Below, piece by piece: positions 1 to 8,557 of a stretch of 64,000 bases of DNA. Source of the stretch: Sporosarcina sp. FSL W8-0480. Lineage in GTDB: Bacteria > Bacillota > Bacilli > Bacillales_A > Planococcaceae. The translations under genes were made by a program, and so were the position numbers. Each line of letters begins with the position of its first letter. Positions within the stretch are counted from its first letter, which is position 1. The DNA lies in the NCBI RefSeq assembly GCF_037963765.1, contig NZ_CP150166.1:2425501-2489500 (forward strand), read 5' to 3'. The notes beneath the pieces were generated by a model that searched no databases, had not been told where the DNA came from, and saw only the letters and a list, made by a program, of their open reading frames with translations.

Positions 1-1658
1 AATGCAATTGTATCGCGCAGATTTGTTGAACCGGATAACAACATAACGATTCGGTCCAATCCGAAAGCAATTCCGCCATGTGGAGGTGTACCGTAGTCAA
101 AAGCATCTAACAAGAAACCGAACTGTTCTCGTGCTTCTTCTTCAGTGAATCCAAGTGCCTTAAACATTTTCTCTTGTACATCCCGCTTGTATATCCGTAA
201 GGAGCCTCCGCCAAGTTCGTAGCCATTCAAAACAAGGTCATATGCTTGTGCTTTTACAGAACTTGGATTCGATACAAGACCTTCCACATCTGCAGGCATT
301 GTGAATGGATGGTGCGCTGCGTAATAACGGCCTTCTTCTTCGTCGTATTCGAATAATGGCCAGTCAGTTACCCATAAGAAATTAAACTTCGTTTCATCAA
401 TCAACTTTAAGTCCTTAGCTAACTTCAAGCGTAGGGCACCAAGTGCATCTGCTACAACCGACTTTTTGTCCGCAACAAACAGGAGTAAGTCCCCTTCTTT
501 CGCATCAAGTAACTTCCCTAATGCATCAGCCGCTTCACCTTCGAAAAATTTTGCAATCGGACCTTTCAATCCTTCCGCGTCTACTTTTAGCCAAGCAAGG
601 CCTTTCGCCCCATAACGTGCAGCAAATTCCCCAAGTGCATCAATGTCTTTTCGAGAGTAGTTATCGGCTGAACCTTTTACATTGATAGCTTTTACTTGCC
701 CACCTGATTCCACGGCCCCAGCAAACACTTTGAATGAAGAATCCTTAACTACTTCAGAGACATCTTGAAGCTCCATTCCAAAGCGTGTATCCGGTTTATC
801 CGATCCGAATCTACTCATCGCTTCATCGTAAGGCAGACGTTTGAAAGGGATTTCGATATCGATTCCTTTTACATCTTTCATTACTTTTTTCATTAGCCGT
901 TCATTCAATTCGATAATGTCTTCAATTGTCATGAAGCTCATTTCCATATCAATTTGTGTGAATTCAGGTTGACGGTCTGCACGTAAATCCTCATCACGGA
1001 AGCAGCGTGCGATTTGATAATATCTATCGAACCCGGAAACCATCAGCATTTGTTTAAATAACTGTGGGGATTGTGGCAATGCGTAGAACTGTCCGTCATG
1101 AACACGGCTTGGTACGAGATAGTCCCTTGCGCCTTCTGGTGTGGACTTTGTCAGGATAGGTGTCTCCACTTCGAGGAATCCTTCGCTGTCCAAGAAATTA
1201 CGAACCGTTTTTGTAATGTCCGAGCGCATCTTGAATACTTTTGCCAATTGTGGACGACGTAAATCCAAGTAACGGTATTTCAAACGGATTTCTTCATTTA
1301 CATCGGTCTCGTCTTCAATGATGAAAGGAGGTGTTTTAGCCTCGTTAATGATATTGATGTTTTCCACATGCACTTCAATGGATCCTGTTGGCAGCTTGAC
1401 ATTTTTTTGTTTCTCTTCCCTTTCAACTACTTTCCCGTTTACCTCGATTACAAATTCACTTCGAATGGATTCCGCGATTTCAAGAGCTTCTTTAGAAAAA
1501 TCAGGATTGAAAACAGTTTGAACAATACCCGAACGGTCTCTTAGGTCGATAAAAATGAGCCCTCCAAGGTCCCTTCTTTTTTGCACCCAGCCTTGTAACG
1601 TAACTGTTTGCCCTATTGTATTTTCAGTTAGTTCTCCACAGTAATGTGTACGTTGCAT
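1..1658 (-). CDS. aspS: Aspartyl-tRNA synthetase, 3' end outside window
   Basis: Class II synthetase that charges tRNA-Asp in the cytoplasm. The frame is open from an ATG at 1658 to the window edge, giving about 552 residues; the usual length is near 590, so some 40 C-terminal residues are missing. The N-terminal OB fold begins [16 protein letters not shown]. The motif 2 region ([18 protein letters not shown]) and the C-terminal motif 3 ([14 protein letters not shown]) are both visible. A Shine-Dalgarno AGGAAGG lies just upstream. The gene starts 17 bases after hisS stops, so the two are surely co-transcribed from the T-box-controlled hisS promoter, as in Bacillus subtilis. Confidence 0.97.
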   Translation of the reverse strand, partial: MQRTHYCGELTENTIGQTVTLQGWVQKRRDLGGLIFIDLRDRSGIVQTVFNPDFSKEALEIAESIRSEFVIEVNGKVVEREEKQKNVKLPTGSIEVHVENINIINEAKTPPFIIEDETDVNEEIRLKYRYLDLRRPQLAKVFKMRSDITKTVRNFLDSEGFLEVETPILTKSTPEGARDYLVPSRVHDGQFYALPQSPQLFKQMLMVSGFDRYYQIARCFRDEDLRADRQPEFTQIDMEMSFMTIEDIIELNERLMKKVMKDVKGIDIEIPFKRLPYDEAMSRFGSDKPDTRFGMELQDVSEVVKDSSFKVFAGAVESGGQVKAINVKGSADNYSRKDIDALGEFAARYGAKGLAWLKVDAEGLKGPIAKFFEGEAADALGKLLDAKEGDLLLFVADKKSVVADALGALRLKLAKDLKLIDETKFNFLWVTDWPLFEYDEEEGRYYAAHHPFTMPADVEGLVSNPSSVKAQAYDLVLNGYELGGGSLRIYKRDVQEKMFKALGFTEEEAREQFGFLLDAFDYGTPPHGGIAFGLDRIVMLLSGSTNLRDTIA

Positions 1659-1675
1659 AAACTCATCAACCTTCC

Positions 1676-2947
1676 TTATTTCAACTGTTCTTTTAGTGTT
1701 TCAATAATTTCCGTATCGGATACTTTTTGCTGTGAACCATCGCCCATATTTTTGAGTTGAACGACTTGATTGTTCACTTCATCTTCTCCGATTACAATTA
1801 CAGATTTCGCATTGAATCGATCTGCCGATTTCATTTGTGCTTTCATTTTACGATCCATGTAATCCATATCTGCACGGATGTCAGAGCTTCTCAATTCATT
1901 CAATAATTTAAAACCTTTTCGGTAGGCAGCAGTATCTAATGTAACAATATAAACATCAAGCTCCGGTTCTTGCTCGAATGACTTTCCTTCCGCATCCATT
2001 GCTAATAATAGACGCTCAATGCTCATGCCGAAGCCGATCCCAGGAGCCGCCGGACCTCCAAGCTCTTCCGCCAACCCATTGTATCGTCCCCCACCGCATA
2101 GTGTCGTGATGGCACCGAAACCGTCTGCAGTACTCATGATTTCAAATGCGGTGTGATTATAATAATCTAGTCCACGCACTAAGTTCGGATCAAGTTCATA
2201 TGCAATTCCGAGATCATCCAAATAACTCTTTACTTGGTCGAAATATACTTTAGACTCCTCATTCAAATAATTCGTCAATGATGGAGCAGTCGCCATTAAT
2301 GGATTCTCGTGATCGACCTTACAGTCAAGGATGCGAAGCGGATTTTTCTCCAAACGAGACTGGCAATCCTTACAGAACTCCCCGATGTTTGGGGAGAAGT
2401 GTTCAACGAGCGCATTTCTGTGCAGATTTCTCGATTCGCTGTCTCCCAATGAATTGAGGACTAACTTAATATCCTTCAAACCGGCACGCTTATACACTTC
2501 CAATGCGAGAGTGATTACCTCTACGTCAATAGCAGGGTCCGCACTTCCGATTGCTTCAACTCCGAACTGGACAAATTGGCGGTAACGTCCAGCTTGTTGG
2601 CGTTCGTATCGGAACATTGGGCCTTGATAGTATAGCTTGACGGGTTGGTCCGGATAGCCGAACATTTTATTTTCAACAAATGAACGGACGACCGGAGCTG
2701 TGCCTTCGGGTCTTAACGTCATTGAGCGATTTCCACGATCGGTAAATGTGTACATTTCTTTCGTTACAATATCGGTTGTATCTCCAACTGTACGTAGAAA
2801 CACTTCGGTTTGTTCGAAAATTGGTGTGCGGATTTCTTTGTAGCGATATATATCGCATATTTCGCGGATAATCGACTCTACCCTCTGCCATTTCCATGAT
2901 TCTGATGGGAGAATGTCCTGCGTCCCCCTTGGTACTTTAAAATTCAT
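1676..2947 (-). CDS. hisS: Histidyl-tRNA synthetase
   Basis: Class II synthetase that attaches histidine to tRNA-His. The 423-residue length is typical. It opens with [14 protein letters not shown]; motif 2 is [17 protein letters not shown], the HisRS signature [13 protein letters not shown] lies near residue 260, and motif 3 is [11 protein letters not shown]. The ATG at 2947 follows AGGAAGGGG. It is the first gene of a hisS-aspS operon with a leader of about 600 nt holding a T-box and, further down, a repeat element. Expression should rise when the sensed tRNA is uncharged. Confidence 0.98.
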   Translation of the reverse strand: MNFKVPRGTQDILPSESWKWQRVESIIREICDIYRYKEIRTPIFEQTEVFLRTVGDTTDIVTKEMYTFTDRGNRSMTLRPEGTAPVVRSFVENKMFGYPDQPVKLYYQGPMFRYERQQAGRYRQFVQFGVEAIGSADPAIDVEVITLALEVYKRAGLKDIKLVLNSLGDSESRNLHRNALVEHFSPNIGEFCKDCQSRLEKNPLRILDCKVDHENPLMATAPSLTNYLNEESKVYFDQVKSYLDDLGIAYELDPNLVRGLDYYNHTAFEIMSTADGFGAITTLCGGGRYNGLAEELGGPAAPGIGFGMSIERLLLAMDAEGKSFEQEPELDVYIVTLDTAAYRKGFKLLNELRSSDIRADMDYMDRKMKAQMKSADRFNAKSVIVIGEDEVNNQVVQLKNMGDGSQQKVSDTEIIETLKEQLK

Positions 2948-2990
2948 TTGACTACCCCTTCCTAATTCTTTTCAGATGAAATGTAATACT

Positions 2991-3180
2991 GTTGATTTAC
3001 GCTGCAGGCGGACGCTTTCCGTGGGGCGCGGGTGAGCCTCCTCGTCGTTTCACTCCTGCGGGGTCTCACCATTCGCGCTTAATCCCACAGGAAAAGTCGT
3101 TACGAAGAACGGCTTTTGCGAACAAAAGCGAAGCGTTGAGAGCACATCTTTGCACTTCGCCGCCTTCCGCTCCAATCAAC
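2991..3180. repeat. Inverted-repeat intergenic element, copy A (190 bp)
   Basis: The left end begins GTTGATTTACGCTGCAGGCGG and the right end, read on the other strand, begins GTTGATTGGAGCGGAAGGCGG, so the ends are imperfect inverted repeats of about 21 bp. The interior is GC-rich and palindromic in places. Similar ends occur at 19106-19147, 28932-28983 and 52465-52601. It resembles the non-coding, MITE-like repeats scattered in Bacillaceae and Planococcaceae genomes. It lies between the T-box terminator and hisS, so it is transcribed in the hisS leader. Small ORFs across it look accidental. Confidence 0.7.
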
Positions 3181-3240
3181 GGAAATACTAATACTGGAAA
3201 AACCCCCAACGCTATTTCATTCATCTTTTTTACAGAAACT

Positions 3241-3490
3241 AAAAAAAGCCCCCATCCCTTGTAAAAACAAGGGACGAGAGCTTGCAAGCTTCCGCGGTTC
3301 CACCCAAATTGGCATTTAAATGCCCACTCGTATCCGGATAACGGCCGGTTCCGTCCGCACCTACTGAATATGATTCGTTCAGCACGGAGCCTCGATGGTG
3401 TTGTTCACTATATCCGTCTGTAGGGTGGATTTCAGCCACGTCCGCCCCTCTCTTGTCAGCCCGCAATATCGCTACTTTCCATGTCATCAG
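3241..3490 (-). promoter_or_regulatory. T-box leader of hisS-aspS with terminator/antiterminator
   Basis: On the minus strand the T-box core GGGTGGAACCGCGG (3305-3292) is followed by a terminator whose 17-bp stem, with several G-U pairs, loops at 3263-3266 and ends in a T run at 3247-3241. Stem I carries AGTA, AGAGAG and a distal hairpin. A CCGTTA motif like that of other T-boxes follows an AGTAGG. The specifier-loop right arm reads GAACAACACC (about 3407-3397) and is closed by ATGG/CCAT pairing. Uncharged tRNA should stabilise the antiterminator and let hisS-aspS be read. Confidence 0.92.
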
Positions 3491-3549
3491 CGTAATTTTG
3501 TTTTAATTTCGTCTTTCGATTGAATGTAACATCAATTGAATTAAAACCT

Positions 3550-3578
3550 ATCTTAATCATTTAAAGACGAAGTGTCAA
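3550..3578 (-). promoter_or_regulatory. Sigma-A promoter of hisS-aspS
   Basis: On the minus strand a perfect -35 TTGACA (3578-3573) is separated by 17 bases from -10 TAAGAT (3555-3550). Transcription would start near 3543, just before the T-box leader. The promoter lies inside the longest possible reading frame of the divergent amidase gene, which argues for a later start of that gene. Confidence 0.8.
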
Positions 3579-3646
3579 CCTTTTTCATTTCTATCTGGTT
3601 TTTTCTATGGAAAACTTCTACAATGGTAGAAAGGGAGAGTGATAGT

Positions 3647-5182
3647 TTGTCGAAATTATGTAAATGGATGTTGGCTTTCATCCTAATTATCGCCTTCAAC
3701 TACGATTTTCCTACAATATCTGCAAAAGGCGAAACAGTCATCATCAATACCAATTCACTTAATGTCCGTTCGGGGCCAGGGCTGACTTATCCAGTGACCG
3801 GTTCGATGAAATTAGGTGATCGGGTTGAGGTGATGTCAACCGATGGGGATTGGTATGAGGTTAAAGTCGGATCACGTTCAGGATGGATTGCGTCTTGGCT
3901 TGTAGTGGACCAAGGGGCGGTTGGGACTTCGAATAAGACTGCTGTCTCAAAAGTGAATGCTTTGAATATCCGAATCGAGCCATCAATTAGTTCTGCTGTA
4001 ATTGGGCAGTTAATGGCCGGAGATGCAGTAGAAATCACCGGGCGAAAAGGTGATTGGGCTTCCATCGTCAGTAAGGGAAATGACGGATGGGTACATACAG
4101 ATTACATTACGGAAATTTCAAAAAGTGAAAGTGGACAAGCCGGCACTCTTTCAAAACAGCAAACAAGTAAAGCCGAACAGTTCACCGTATCAGTCGATGC
4201 CCTGAACGTTCGACAAGAACCTGGACTTTCCTCGAAAAAAATTGGATTGATACGAAACGGGGAAGTTTACCCTATTGTTCAAGTAGATGGAAATTGGGTT
4301 AAGATTAAACTTGATAACAAAACCGAAGCTTGGGTCTATTCCTTCCACGGCACAATTGGTCCGAAAGGTAATCAGCCATCTAATTCTTCGGTAATCAGTA
4401 AAGTAACTGTTTTAACTAACGGAACGAATATTAGACAATCAGCGACTACCTCATCCACTATTGTCAAACGGGCAAATGCAGGGGAGAGCCTAACCGTAGT
4501 AGCTGAAGAAGGCGATTGGTATAAGGTGGCTTTACCGACTGGGGAAAATGCATTTATCGCTAAATGGGTTGTTTCTTCCGGTGAAGTTACAAAAGCAGGT
4601 TTACAAAGTAATGACGGCAAATCGGATCGTCCAAAGGGTACGTTAAAAGGGTTAACAATTGTTGTTGATGCCGGTCACGGAGGCAATGACCGTGGAACAA
4701 CAGGTTTGCATGGTACTGATGAGAAACTCCTCACGTTAAAGACCGCACAGTCCTTATCTGCAAAGTTAAAAGCCGCCGGCGCCAAAGTAATCTTGACTCG
4801 TGATTCCGATACGTACATCTCTTTACGTAAACGTGTTTCCACCAACTTGCAAGCAAATGCGGATGCTTTTATCAGCCTGCATTATGATGCGAACCCGAAT
4901 ACATCGATAACAGGATTCACTACGTATTACACGAATAGCAACCAAAAAGCATTTGCAGCAGCAGTGAACAGCGGACTGGAAAAATCCATCGACCTCCGAA
5001 ATCGTGGCGTGCAACCTGCCAATTATTTGGTTCTTCGAGAAAACAAGAAGAATTCGATTCTTGTGGAATTGGGTTTCCTATCCAACCCTTCAGAGGAACG
5101 GATCCTTATTACTGAAAAGTTCCGCGAGCAGGCAACACATGGGATTTATCAAGGGATCATTCAATTTTTCGATAAGAATTAA
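3647..5182 (+). CDS. SH3b-repeat N-acetylmuramoyl-L-alanine amidase (YrvJ type)
   Basis: Secreted cell-wall hydrolase that cuts between muramic acid and L-Ala in peptidoglycan. I place the start at the TTG at 3647, after GAAAGGGAGAG; the longer frame from 3572 has no ribosome site and covers the hisS promoter. A signal peptide (LSKLCKWMLAFILIIAF) leads four bacterial SH3 domains (each with an LNVR/LNIR/TNIR-type strand and a GDWYEV-like end), then an Amidase_3 domain with AGHGG, ISLHYDAN and LVELGFLSN, carrying the expected zinc-binding His and Glu residues. About 511 aa. In B. subtilis yrvJ occupies the same place between hisS and dtd. It is a single-gene unit ending in a strong hairpin. Confidence 0.9.
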   Translation: MSKLCKWMLAFILIIAFNYDFPTISAKGETVIINTNSLNVRSGPGLTYPVTGSMKLGDRVEVMSTDGDWYEVKVGSRSGWIASWLVVDQGAVGTSNKTAVSKVNALNIRIEPSISSAVIGQLMAGDAVEITGRKGDWASIVSKGNDGWVHTDYITEISKSESGQAGTLSKQQTSKAEQFTVSVDALNVRQEPGLSSKKIGLIRNGEVYPIVQVDGNWVKIKLDNKTEAWVYSFHGTIGPKGNQPSNSSVISKVTVLTNGTNIRQSATTSSTIVKRANAGESLTVVAEEGDWYKVALPTGENAFIAKWVVSSGEVTKAGLQSNDGKSDRPKGTLKGLTIVVDAGHGGNDRGTTGLHGTDEKLLTLKTAQSLSAKLKAAGAKVILTRDSDTYISLRKRVSTNLQANADAFISLHYDANPNTSITGFTTYYTNSNQKAFAAAVNSGLEKSIDLRNRGVQPANYLVLRENKKNSILVELGFLSNPSEERILITEKFREQATHGIYQGIIQFFDKN

Positions 5183-5185
5183 CGC

Positions 5186-5220
5186 AAAACCGCAGCCCCT
5201 CTAAAAGGAGTTGCGGTTTT
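5186..5220. terminator. Bidirectional terminator between amidase gene and dtd
   Basis: The stem AAAACCGCA (5186-5194) pairs with TGCGGTTTT (5212-5220), giving a T run in both directions. It serves the plus-strand amidase gene and the minus-strand relA-dtd unit. Confidence 0.85.
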
Positions 5221-5660
5221 CATTTTGACTCGATAATAATTGTAACCGGACCATCATTGACTAGCTCCACGTCCATCATGGCACCGAATATCCCTGTTTC
5301 GACATGCAAGCCTTGCTCACGCATTGCATCATTAAAATAGTTCCAGAGCGGCTCTGCATGTTCCGGTCTTGCCGCCTCGATGAAACTCGGGCGCCGTCCT
5401 TTTCTTACGTCTCCATACAATGTAAATTGGGAAACGGAAAGAATGGCTCCTCCCACTTCATCGATTGCATGATTCATCTTTCCTTCATCATCTTCCCATA
5501 ATCGAAGGCCGGCTATTTTCTTTGCGATATAATCAGCATCCTGCTCTCTGTCGTCATGAGTGACGCCTACAAGAAGGACATAGCCCTTATCGATTGAGCC
5601 TGTCACTTCCCCATCAACTGTGACGGACGCTTCACCAGATCTTTGTAAAATGACTCTCAA
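5220..5660 (-). CDS. dtd: D-aminoacyl-tRNA deacylase
   Basis: Hydrolyses D-amino acids wrongly attached to tRNA. The two cross-subunit motifs of the family are present: SQFTLYGD and NDGPVTI near the C terminus. I chose the TTG at 5660 (LRVILQRS) because GGTAGGTG lies six bases upstream and family members begin MR(V/L)VxQR; a GTG three codons earlier would give 149 aa. It begins 16 bases after relA stops, so the two genes form one unit, as in Bacillus subtilis. Confidence 0.93.
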   Translation of the reverse strand: MRVILQRSGEASVTVDGEVTGSIDKGYVLLVGVTHDDREQDADYIAKKIAGLRLWEDDEGKMNHAIDEVGGAILSVSQFTLYGDVRKGRRPSFIEAARPEHAEPLWNYFNDAMREQGLHVETGIFGAMMDVELVNDGPVTIIIESK

Positions 5661-5676
5661 GTAAAACACCTACCCA

Positions 5677-7872
5677 TTAATGGATTACACGTTGTACCGA
5701 AAAGATGTCTCGTATTTGTTTAATACGATCGACAATTCGGTGTAAATGAGCAACATCCGTTATTTTTATCGTCATATTGATTTTTGCGATTTTTTCCTTA
5801 TCAGCTTTCCCACTTACAGCGACCATTGGTGTTTTTGTATCAGCAACAACCATCATCACTTCGTTAAGAAGTCCTTGTCTATCAAAAGCGGAAATCTCAA
5901 TATCCACTTGGAAGTCCTTTCTTGAAGCATTCGAGTCGACTGCCCATTCGACATCAATCAGCCTGTCGGTATCCTCTTCAGTATGGATATTCGGACAATC
6001 TGATCTGTGAACGGAAACTCCCCGACCTTTCGTAATAAATCCAACAATGTCGTCACCTGGAATCGGGTTGCAACATCTTGAAAGTCGGATCAGCAAGTTC
6101 TCAAGCCCCCTGACAATAACACCAGACTCTGTTGTCCGGACTTGTTGCGGGGTCTTCATATCCGAAACGATTTTATCAATCGTCTCCTGATGGTCACGTT
6201 CCTTCCGAATCTTCTCTGCCAACCTATTTACAACCTGCTGAGCAGTGATTCCATTGGATCCAATTGCGGCATACATGTCCTCTTCAGAAGTAAAGCTGAA
6301 TTTGTCGATTGTGCGCTGAATATTTTCCGGTGTCAACACAGCTTTCAAATCAAATTCCTGCAACTTAACTTCTTTCTCAACCATTTCCGTGCCTTTTATA
6401 ATATTCTCTTCTCTTAATTGCTTTTTGAAATATTGCCGAATTTTATTTCTTGCTTGAGAAGTATTTGCGATTTTCAACCAATCTCGACTTGGTCCAAATG
6501 ATTGTTTAGAAGTAAGTATCTCAACAATATCGCCTGTGAATAATTCAGTATCCAGAGGAACCATCTTCCCATTCACTTTCGCACCAATCGTGCGGTTTCC
6601 GACTTCGGAATGGACACGATATGCAAAGTCAATCGGTACTGAGCCCTGCGGAATTTCAATTACATCACCGTTTGGCGTAAACACGTATACCATGTCGGAG
6701 AACAAATCGAATTTCAATGATTCCATGAATTCTTCCGCATTGGATGATTCGTTTTGGAACTCCAGTATTTCCCGGAACCACTTCAATTTGGAATCGATAT
6801 TATTAGGCTTTTCGGAGACTGTTTTCCCCTCTTTATAAGCCCAGTGTGCAGCAACCCCGTATTCTGCAATTCTATGCATTTCCTCTGTTCGGATTTGCAC
6901 TTCCAACGGATCTCCAGCCGGACCAACGACTGTTGTGTGAATCGATTGGTAAAGATTTTGCTTCGGCATAGCTATATAATCCTTAAACCGGCCTGGCATC
7001 GGCTTCCATAATGTATGAATGATGCCAAGAACTGCATAACAATCTTTTATGCTATTGACGATGATTCGTACTGCAAGAAGGTCATATATTTCATTGAATT
7101 CTTTTTGTTGAAGGACCATTTTCCTGTAGATGGAATACAAATGCTTTGGCCTGCCGCTGATTTCGGCTTCAAGTTCCATTTCGCCTATTTCATTGCGAAT
7201 TAAGTCCATCACGTTCAATAAATAATTCTCACGTTCGTCACGCTTTTTCTTCATCATATTGACAATCCGATAATATTGTTGTGGATTCAAATAACGAAGT
7301 GCAGTGTCTTCCAACTCCCACTTTATCGTTGAAATTCCAAGGCGATGTGCGAGTGGAGCGAATATATCTAAAGTCTCTGCAGCCACCCTACGTTGCTTTT
7401 CCTCGGGTACATGTTTCAGTGTGCGCATATTATGAAGACGATCAGCTAACTTTATAAGAATAACCCTAATATCCCTCGCCATTGCTACGAACATCTTTCG
7501 GTGGTTCTCTGCCTGCTTTTCCTCATTTGACTTAAATTTCAGTCTTTCTAACTTTGTAACGCCGTCTACCAACATCGCAACTTCTTCTCCAAAGTCACGA
7601 ATTAAATCTTCCCTGCTGACGTCTGTATCTTCTACAACATCATGTAGGAAACCCGCAGCAACAGTAGATGGGTCCATCTGTAATTCTGCTAAAATGCCAG
7701 CTACTTGGATGGGGTGCAGAATATATGGCTCGCCAGAACTTCTGAATTGCCCTTCATGAGCAGCCTTTGCCCCCTCATACGCTCTTTTGACGAACGCGAC
7801 ATGCTGCTCATTCATATAGGAAGCAATCAGTTTAAATATTTCATCTGTCGTCATGTCACGGTTTTTCGCCAT
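5677..7872 (-). CDS. relA: Bifunctional (p)ppGpp synthetase/hydrolase
   Basis: Rel enzyme of the stringent response that makes and degrades (p)ppGpp. The 731-residue length is standard. Domains in order: HD hydrolase (LHDVVEDTDVS, LIKLADRLHNMRT), synthetase with the RFKD signature typical of bifunctional enzymes and NLYQSIHTTV, TGS (about 390-450), a zinc-finger-like region (LSRCCNPIPGD), and a C-terminal ACT/RRM domain. Both active sites look intact. The start ATG follows GAAAGGAG. It has its own promoter upstream after the apt terminator and is followed by dtd. Confidence 0.98.
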   Translation of the reverse strand: MAKNRDMTTDEIFKLIASYMNEQHVAFVKRAYEGAKAAHEGQFRSSGEPYILHPIQVAGILAELQMDPSTVAAGFLHDVVEDTDVSREDLIRDFGEEVAMLVDGVTKLERLKFKSNEEKQAENHRKMFVAMARDIRVILIKLADRLHNMRTLKHVPEEKQRRVAAETLDIFAPLAHRLGISTIKWELEDTALRYLNPQQYYRIVNMMKKKRDERENYLLNVMDLIRNEIGEMELEAEISGRPKHLYSIYRKMVLQQKEFNEIYDLLAVRIIVNSIKDCYAVLGIIHTLWKPMPGRFKDYIAMPKQNLYQSIHTTVVGPAGDPLEVQIRTEEMHRIAEYGVAAHWAYKEGKTVSEKPNNIDSKLKWFREILEFQNESSNAEEFMESLKFDLFSDMVYVFTPNGDVIEIPQGSVPIDFAYRVHSEVGNRTIGAKVNGKMVPLDTELFTGDIVEILTSKQSFGPSRDWLKIANTSQARNKIRQYFKKQLREENIIKGTEMVEKEVKLQEFDLKAVLTPENIQRTIDKFSFTSEEDMYAAIGSNGITAQQVVNRLAEKIRKERDHQETIDKIVSDMKTPQQVRTTESGVIVRGLENLLIRLSRCCNPIPGDDIVGFITKGRGVSVHRSDCPNIHTEEDTDRLIDVEWAVDSNASRKDFQVDIEISAFDRQGLLNEVMMVVADTKTPMVAVSGKADKEKIAKINMTIKITDVAHLHRIVDRIKQIRDIFSVQRVIH

Positions 7873-7919
7873 TTAATTACTCCTTTCGACCATTTCCGCA
7901 AAAAAATTAACATATTTCT

Positions 7920-7949
7920 ATTGTATGTATAAATGGCTACGAATGTAAA
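7920..7949 (-). promoter_or_regulatory. Probable sigma-A promoter of relA-dtd
   Basis: The minus strand carries -35 TTTACA (7949-7944), 18 bases, then -10 TACAAT (7925-7920), about 50 bases before the relA start. It lies downstream of the apt terminator, so relA need not depend on recJ-apt readthrough. Confidence 0.6.
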
Positions 7950-7960
7950 GCCTTGAGAAC

Positions 7961-7994
7961 AAAAAAGACCCTTCGCCATTACGCGAAGGACCCT
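7961..7994 (-). terminator. Terminator after apt
   Basis: On the minus strand CCTTCGC pairs with GCGAAGG around a short loop (7970-7989), followed by a T run at 7966-7961. It separates recJ-apt from relA-dtd. Confidence 0.75.
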
Positions 7995-8010
7995 AATCGT
8001 TCATATTTCA

Positions 8011-8040
8011 TCTAGCTCCGGACGCCAAAGGCTCAGCTTT
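8011..8040 (+). repeat. Short intergenic repeat, TCTAGCTCCGG family
   Basis: TCTAGCTCCGG at 8011-8021 runs on to a GCTTTT end. The same 11-mer occurs on the other strand at 24638-24628, also followed by a GC-rich stretch and GCTTTT. It looks like a member of the short intergenic repeats common in Bacillales. Function unknown. Confidence 0.35.
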
Positions 8041-8044
8041 TAAA

Positions 8045-8557
8045 TCAATACGACATTAACGCACGAACTTCATACCCTTTTAACTTATCGCGTCCGTTCA
8101 AATAGGAGAGCTCAATTAGAAAAGCACATCCGGCTACAACGCCGCCCAATTTTTCAACAAGTTCCACAGTCGCACCGACTGTTCCTCCTGTCGCAAGTAA
8201 ATCATCTACAATCAATACGCGCTGACCCGGTTTAATGGCATCCGCATGAATTGTCAATGTATCTTTACCATATTCCAGATCATATTCCACCGCAATCGTT
8301 TCACGTGGGAGTTTCCCAGGCTTACGGACTGGAGCGAAACCTACTTCAAGTGCATAAGCAACAGGGCATCCGATGATGAACCCTCTCGCTTCCGGACCAA
8401 CGATGATATCCGTTCCCATTTCTTTTGCAAACTCGACAATTTTGTCTGTGGCATATTTATAAGCTTGCCCATTATCCATTATCGTTGTTATATCCTTAAA
8501 ACTGATGCCCTCTTTCGGATAATCGGGCACGATTGTTACAAAACTTTTCAAATCCAT
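8045..8557 (-). CDS. apt: Adenine phosphoribosyltransferase
   Basis: Purine salvage enzyme that makes AMP from adenine and PRPP. The 170-residue length is typical. It begins [17 protein letters not shown], carries GPEARGF near residue 56 for base and phosphate contacts, and the PRPP-binding loop [12 protein letters not shown] near residue 115. The ATG follows AGGGAGG. The gene overlaps the end of recJ by 10 bases, indicating coupled translation. Order recJ-apt-relA matches Bacillus subtilis. Confidence 0.98.
   Translation of the reverse strand: MDLKSFVTIVPDYPKEGISFKDITTIMDNGQAYKYATDKIVEFAKEMGTDIIVGPEARGFIIGCPVAYALEVGFAPVRKPGKLPRETIAVEYDLEYGKDTLTIHADAIKPGQRVLIVDDLLATGGTVGATVELVEKLGGVVAGCAFLIELSYLNGRDKLKGYEVRALMSY

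Noticed and set aside
2992..3287. ORFs on both strands across copy A
   Set aside because: They follow the inverted-repeat element and part of the T-box, have no ribosome site and no recognisable protein features.
3239..3487. Minus-strand 82-residue ORF
   Set aside because: Lies wholly within the hisS T-box leader; RNA structure explains the sequence.
3572..3646. Amidase gene starting at the ATG at 3572
   Set aside because: No Shine-Dalgarno, the region carries the divergent hisS promoter, and the signal peptide begins naturally after the TTG at 3647.
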